The notes beneath the pieces were generated by a model. The model saw only the letters and a program-made list of their open reading frames with translations. It did not search any database and had not been told where the DNA came from. DNA of 14,799 bases from Anaerolineae bacterium (GTDB taxonomy: Bacteria; Chloroflexota; Anaerolineae; Anaerolineales; Villigracilaceae): NCBI GenBank assembly GCA_017303735.1, contig JAFLCF010000111.1, positions 1 through 14,799 of the forward strand, written 5' to 3'. Numbering within the stretch: the first letter of the stretch is position 1; each line of letters opens with the position of its first letter. Made by a program: the position numbers and the translations under genes. Below are positions 13,204-14,799 of this stretch, one piece after another.

Positions 13204-13929
13204 CTAATCTCCCCAAGCAGGGAAGCGCATTCGATAGGTCATATACATCAGCCCGGCGGTTTGTAAAAGTAAAAAGATAAAGGCATTGCCGAAAACGGCG
13301 AGATACGAGAGCGTACAAATCAAATTCGGGATGTGACCGAACAACACTTTCTTCAAATTCCATTCAGGGATGTTGTGTTCAGGTGCGACGTGAATATCCC
13401 AGTATTGGCTTTGCCACAGTCCCTTGAACGTGCCGACGATGAGGAAGGTGACAAGCGCCGTAAGCCAGACATTGCCGATGAATTTCTCTGTCACTGCCCA
13501 AGCGGAGAGAAGTACCTGTCCTTCGCCGAGTCCCCAAAACAAGCCGAAGAATAAAACCTGCGACAAGTGGAGTTCACGTCCGTGCGTGAGCGTGCCTTTG
13601 ACCCATAAATAGAAATATGCAAAATAGATCACGCCAACACATAACAACGTAAACAGCCACCAATAAAGGTTTGAAATCTGCTCTACAGTCACAATCGGCT
13701 TGCTGACCAACGCAGGTAAAACGCCTGTCAGAATGCTGAGGATGAATCCACTCGTGAAGTACAACCCGCCACGAATCCACGCGAGGCGCGGACTGTATCC
13801 ACGAATGCTTTGTTTGTTGATCTGCAAGGTAACGAATAAAAACAACCAAAAGCCGATCAACGCAAATAGAAAATAATCCATTGCGGAGTTGGTGAATGAC
13901 CAGAAGGGAGAGAAGACTTTGTTGGGCAT
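13204..13929 (-). CDS. Multi-pass membrane protein of unknown function
   Basis: 241 residues with about six hydrophobic segments (roughly 18-37, 52-75, 86-110, 123-145, 152-170, 199-228). Two conserved-looking polar motifs lie in or between helices: GLGEGQVLLSAW (133-144) and YWDIHVAPEHNIPEW (176-190), followed by FGHIPNL (197-203). The acidic and His residues there could form a catalytic or metal site at the membrane face. I do not recognise the family. ATG at 13929 lacks a clear Shine-Dalgarno; an internal ATG (M17, near 13881) is an alternative, but it also lacks one. It follows the cysteine hydrolase across a type B repeat. Confidence 0.8.
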   Translation of the reverse strand: MPNKVFSPFWSFTNSAMDYFLFALIGFWLFLFVTLQINKQSIRGYSPRLAWIRGGLYFTSGFILSILTGVLPALVSKPIVTVEQISNLYWWLFTLLCVGVIYFAYFYLWVKGTLTHGRELHLSQVLFFGLFWGLGEGQVLLSAWAVTEKFIGNVWLTALVTFLIVGTFKGLWQSQYWDIHVAPEHNIPEWNLKKVLFGHIPNLICTLSYLAVFGNAFIFLLLQTAGLMYMTYRMRFPAWGD

Positions 13930-13941
13930 AAGAAACGACGG

Positions 13942-13991
13942 AGGACGACCGACCGCGGACGGAAGTGGTCGGCCGTCGGCGGTCAGCGGTC
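13942..13991. repeat. GC-rich palindromic repeat (type B, copy 2)
   Basis: Built of GACCG and CGGTC units (GACCGACCGCGGACGG ... GTCGGCGGTCAGCGGTC). It ends at 13991, directly adjoining the TAA stop of the cysteine hydrolase gene (13992-13994), just as copy 1 lies next to a stop. It fills the gap to the membrane protein gene. Confidence 0.7.
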
Positions 13992-14615
13992 TTATAAATT
14001 TTTCAAATAACTCATAACTTCACTCTTCGACACCACATCTCCATACTTCGAGTTGATATCAAACAGATTCGCCTCATGCGGACCTGCATGCCGATCCGCC
14101 ACACACTCGCGCGGCACGATCACTCGAAAGCCGTACTGCATTCCGTCCACTGCCGAAGCGCGAATACAACCCGACGTGGAGCAACCCGTCAATATCAACG
14201 TGTCCACGCCCATACTGGTCATGGTCGCCGCCAACGACGTGCCGAAGAACGCCGAAGCATATTGCTTCACGATAATGATGTCACTCTCCACAGGCGGCAA
14301 CTGCGGCACGATCTCTGCCAATGGCTCGCCTTCCACCATCGTTTTCAGCACGGGCACTTTCTGAATAAAAATTCCGCCATCGCGAAAATTCTTGTTATAC
14401 AGAACCTTTGTGTACAACACAGGCACATTTTTTTCACGCGCCAATGCCAGCAGGTCAACCGTCTCATTCACCGCCGTCACCACATCGGGCGCATACAACA
14501 GCGAACCCTCCGTCGTATACGCGTTGATAAAATCCACCACCAACACAGCGGGCTTTTTTCCAAATCCAATGCGCCCATCAAAGACGCCTTTGTAATTCGA
14601 TTGCAGGTCACTCAT
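13992..14615 (-). CDS. Cysteine hydrolase, isochorismatase / N-carbamoylsarcosine amidohydrolase-like
   Basis: 207 residues. The catalytic triad is D28 (LVVDFINAY), K117 (IIIVKQYASAF) and C150 in GCSTSGCIRASA, the form found in N-carbamoylsarcosine and maleamate amidohydrolases. A cis-peptide-like GxxTSGC turn precedes the Cys. The family hydrolyses amides such as carbamoylsarcosine, maleamate, nicotinamide or biuret, or cleaves isochorismate. Start ATG at 14615 overlaps the end of the upstream gene by 8 bases, so the two are likely co-translated. Substrate is unknown. Neighbours (CoA-transferase, aldolase) would fit breakdown of a nitrogen-containing ring product. Confidence 0.9.
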   Translation of the reverse strand: MSDLQSNYKGVFDGRIGFGKKPAVLVVDFINAYTTEGSLLYAPDVVTAVNETVDLLALAREKNVPVLYTKVLYNKNFRDGGIFIQKVPVLKTMVEGEPLAEIVPQLPPVESDIIIVKQYASAFFGTSLAATMTSMGVDTLILTGCSTSGCIRASAVDGMQYGFRVIVPRECVADRHAGPHEANLFDINSKYGDVVSKSEVMSYLKNL

Positions 14616-14799
14616 GGATGTTTACACTCCAAAAACTCTCGCCTTGCTTCCATTCATAACGAGTCAACACGCCACGCGCATCGACCCAAAACTTCGCCGT
14701 CTCATCATAGTTCTCGCCGACGTACTGATACAGATCGCCATCCAATCGCTTCGCCGAACGCCAATCCACATGCGCCGATAAAAACATCTCTTCATTTTT
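14608..14799 (-). CDS. C-terminal end of an unidentified protein (5' part outside window)
   Basis: 63 residues in an open frame from the right edge to TGA at 14608-14610. It reads through VDWRSAKRLDGDLYQYVGEN and WVDARGVLTRYEWK with many aromatic residues and a beta-strand-like pattern. I do not recognise it. The 8-base overlap with the cysteine hydrolase start supports it as a real, co-transcribed gene. Confidence 0.65.
   Translation of the reverse strand, partial: KNEEMFLSAHVDWRSAKRLDGDLYQYVGENYDETAKFWVDARGVLTRYEWKQGESFWSVNIHE

Overview
The window reads as part of a chromosome from a heterotrophic bacterium. My best guess is Chloroflexota, class Anaerolineae; this rests on overall gene style and on the short AT-rich and palindromic repeats between genes, so it is inference rather than proof. 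All supported genes lie on the minus strand, so transcription runs from high to low coordinates. No RNA genes, CRISPR array or transposase were seen.

Region 1 (14799 down to 13204): the end of an unidentified protein, a cysteine hydrolase of the isochorismatase superfamily, and a multi-pass membrane protein. Region 2 (13040 down to 12456): an AT-rich orphan gene unlike its neighbours. Region 3 (12384 down to 9230): a class III CoA-transferase, an HpcH/HpaI-type aldolase, a DinB-like protein and a PPC/DUF296 protein, probably a small metabolic group.

Region 4 (9207 down to 1, running off the left edge) is the centre of interest. It looks like one operon of ten complete genes and one partial gene. 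It starts with a near-consensus promoter (TTGACA, 17 bp, TATTAT) followed by an inverted repeat with perfect 8-bp arms placed over the expected transcription start. The first gene is a GntR/HutC-type repressor. It is followed by a small lipocalin-like protein, a DUF3891 protein, two more lipocalin-like proteins, a protein resembling red chlorophyll catabolite reductase (RCCR), a chlorophyllase-like serine hydrolase, a Rieske oxygenase, a second RCCR/bilin-reductase-like protein, a two-domain lipocalin-like protein and an SDR reductase whose active-site loop resembles NYC1/NOL chlorophyll b reductase.

Together these match the step types of the plant chlorophyll breakdown route: 7-formyl reduction, ester removal, oxygen-dependent ring opening by a Rieske enzyme (PAO in plants), then ferredoxin-dependent reduction of the open-chain product (RCCR in plants). 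I infer a bacterial catabolic or detoxifying system for chlorophyll or a related tetrapyrrole, with lipocalin-like proteins as possible pigment binders. No Mg-dechelatase (SGR) and no ferredoxin or reductase is visible in the window. Assignments were made by reading motifs and comparing with remembered sequences, not by a search.

Almost every non-overlapping gene junction carries a short repeat or palindrome placed directly at or just after the upstream stop codon, and several different repeat types are used this way.
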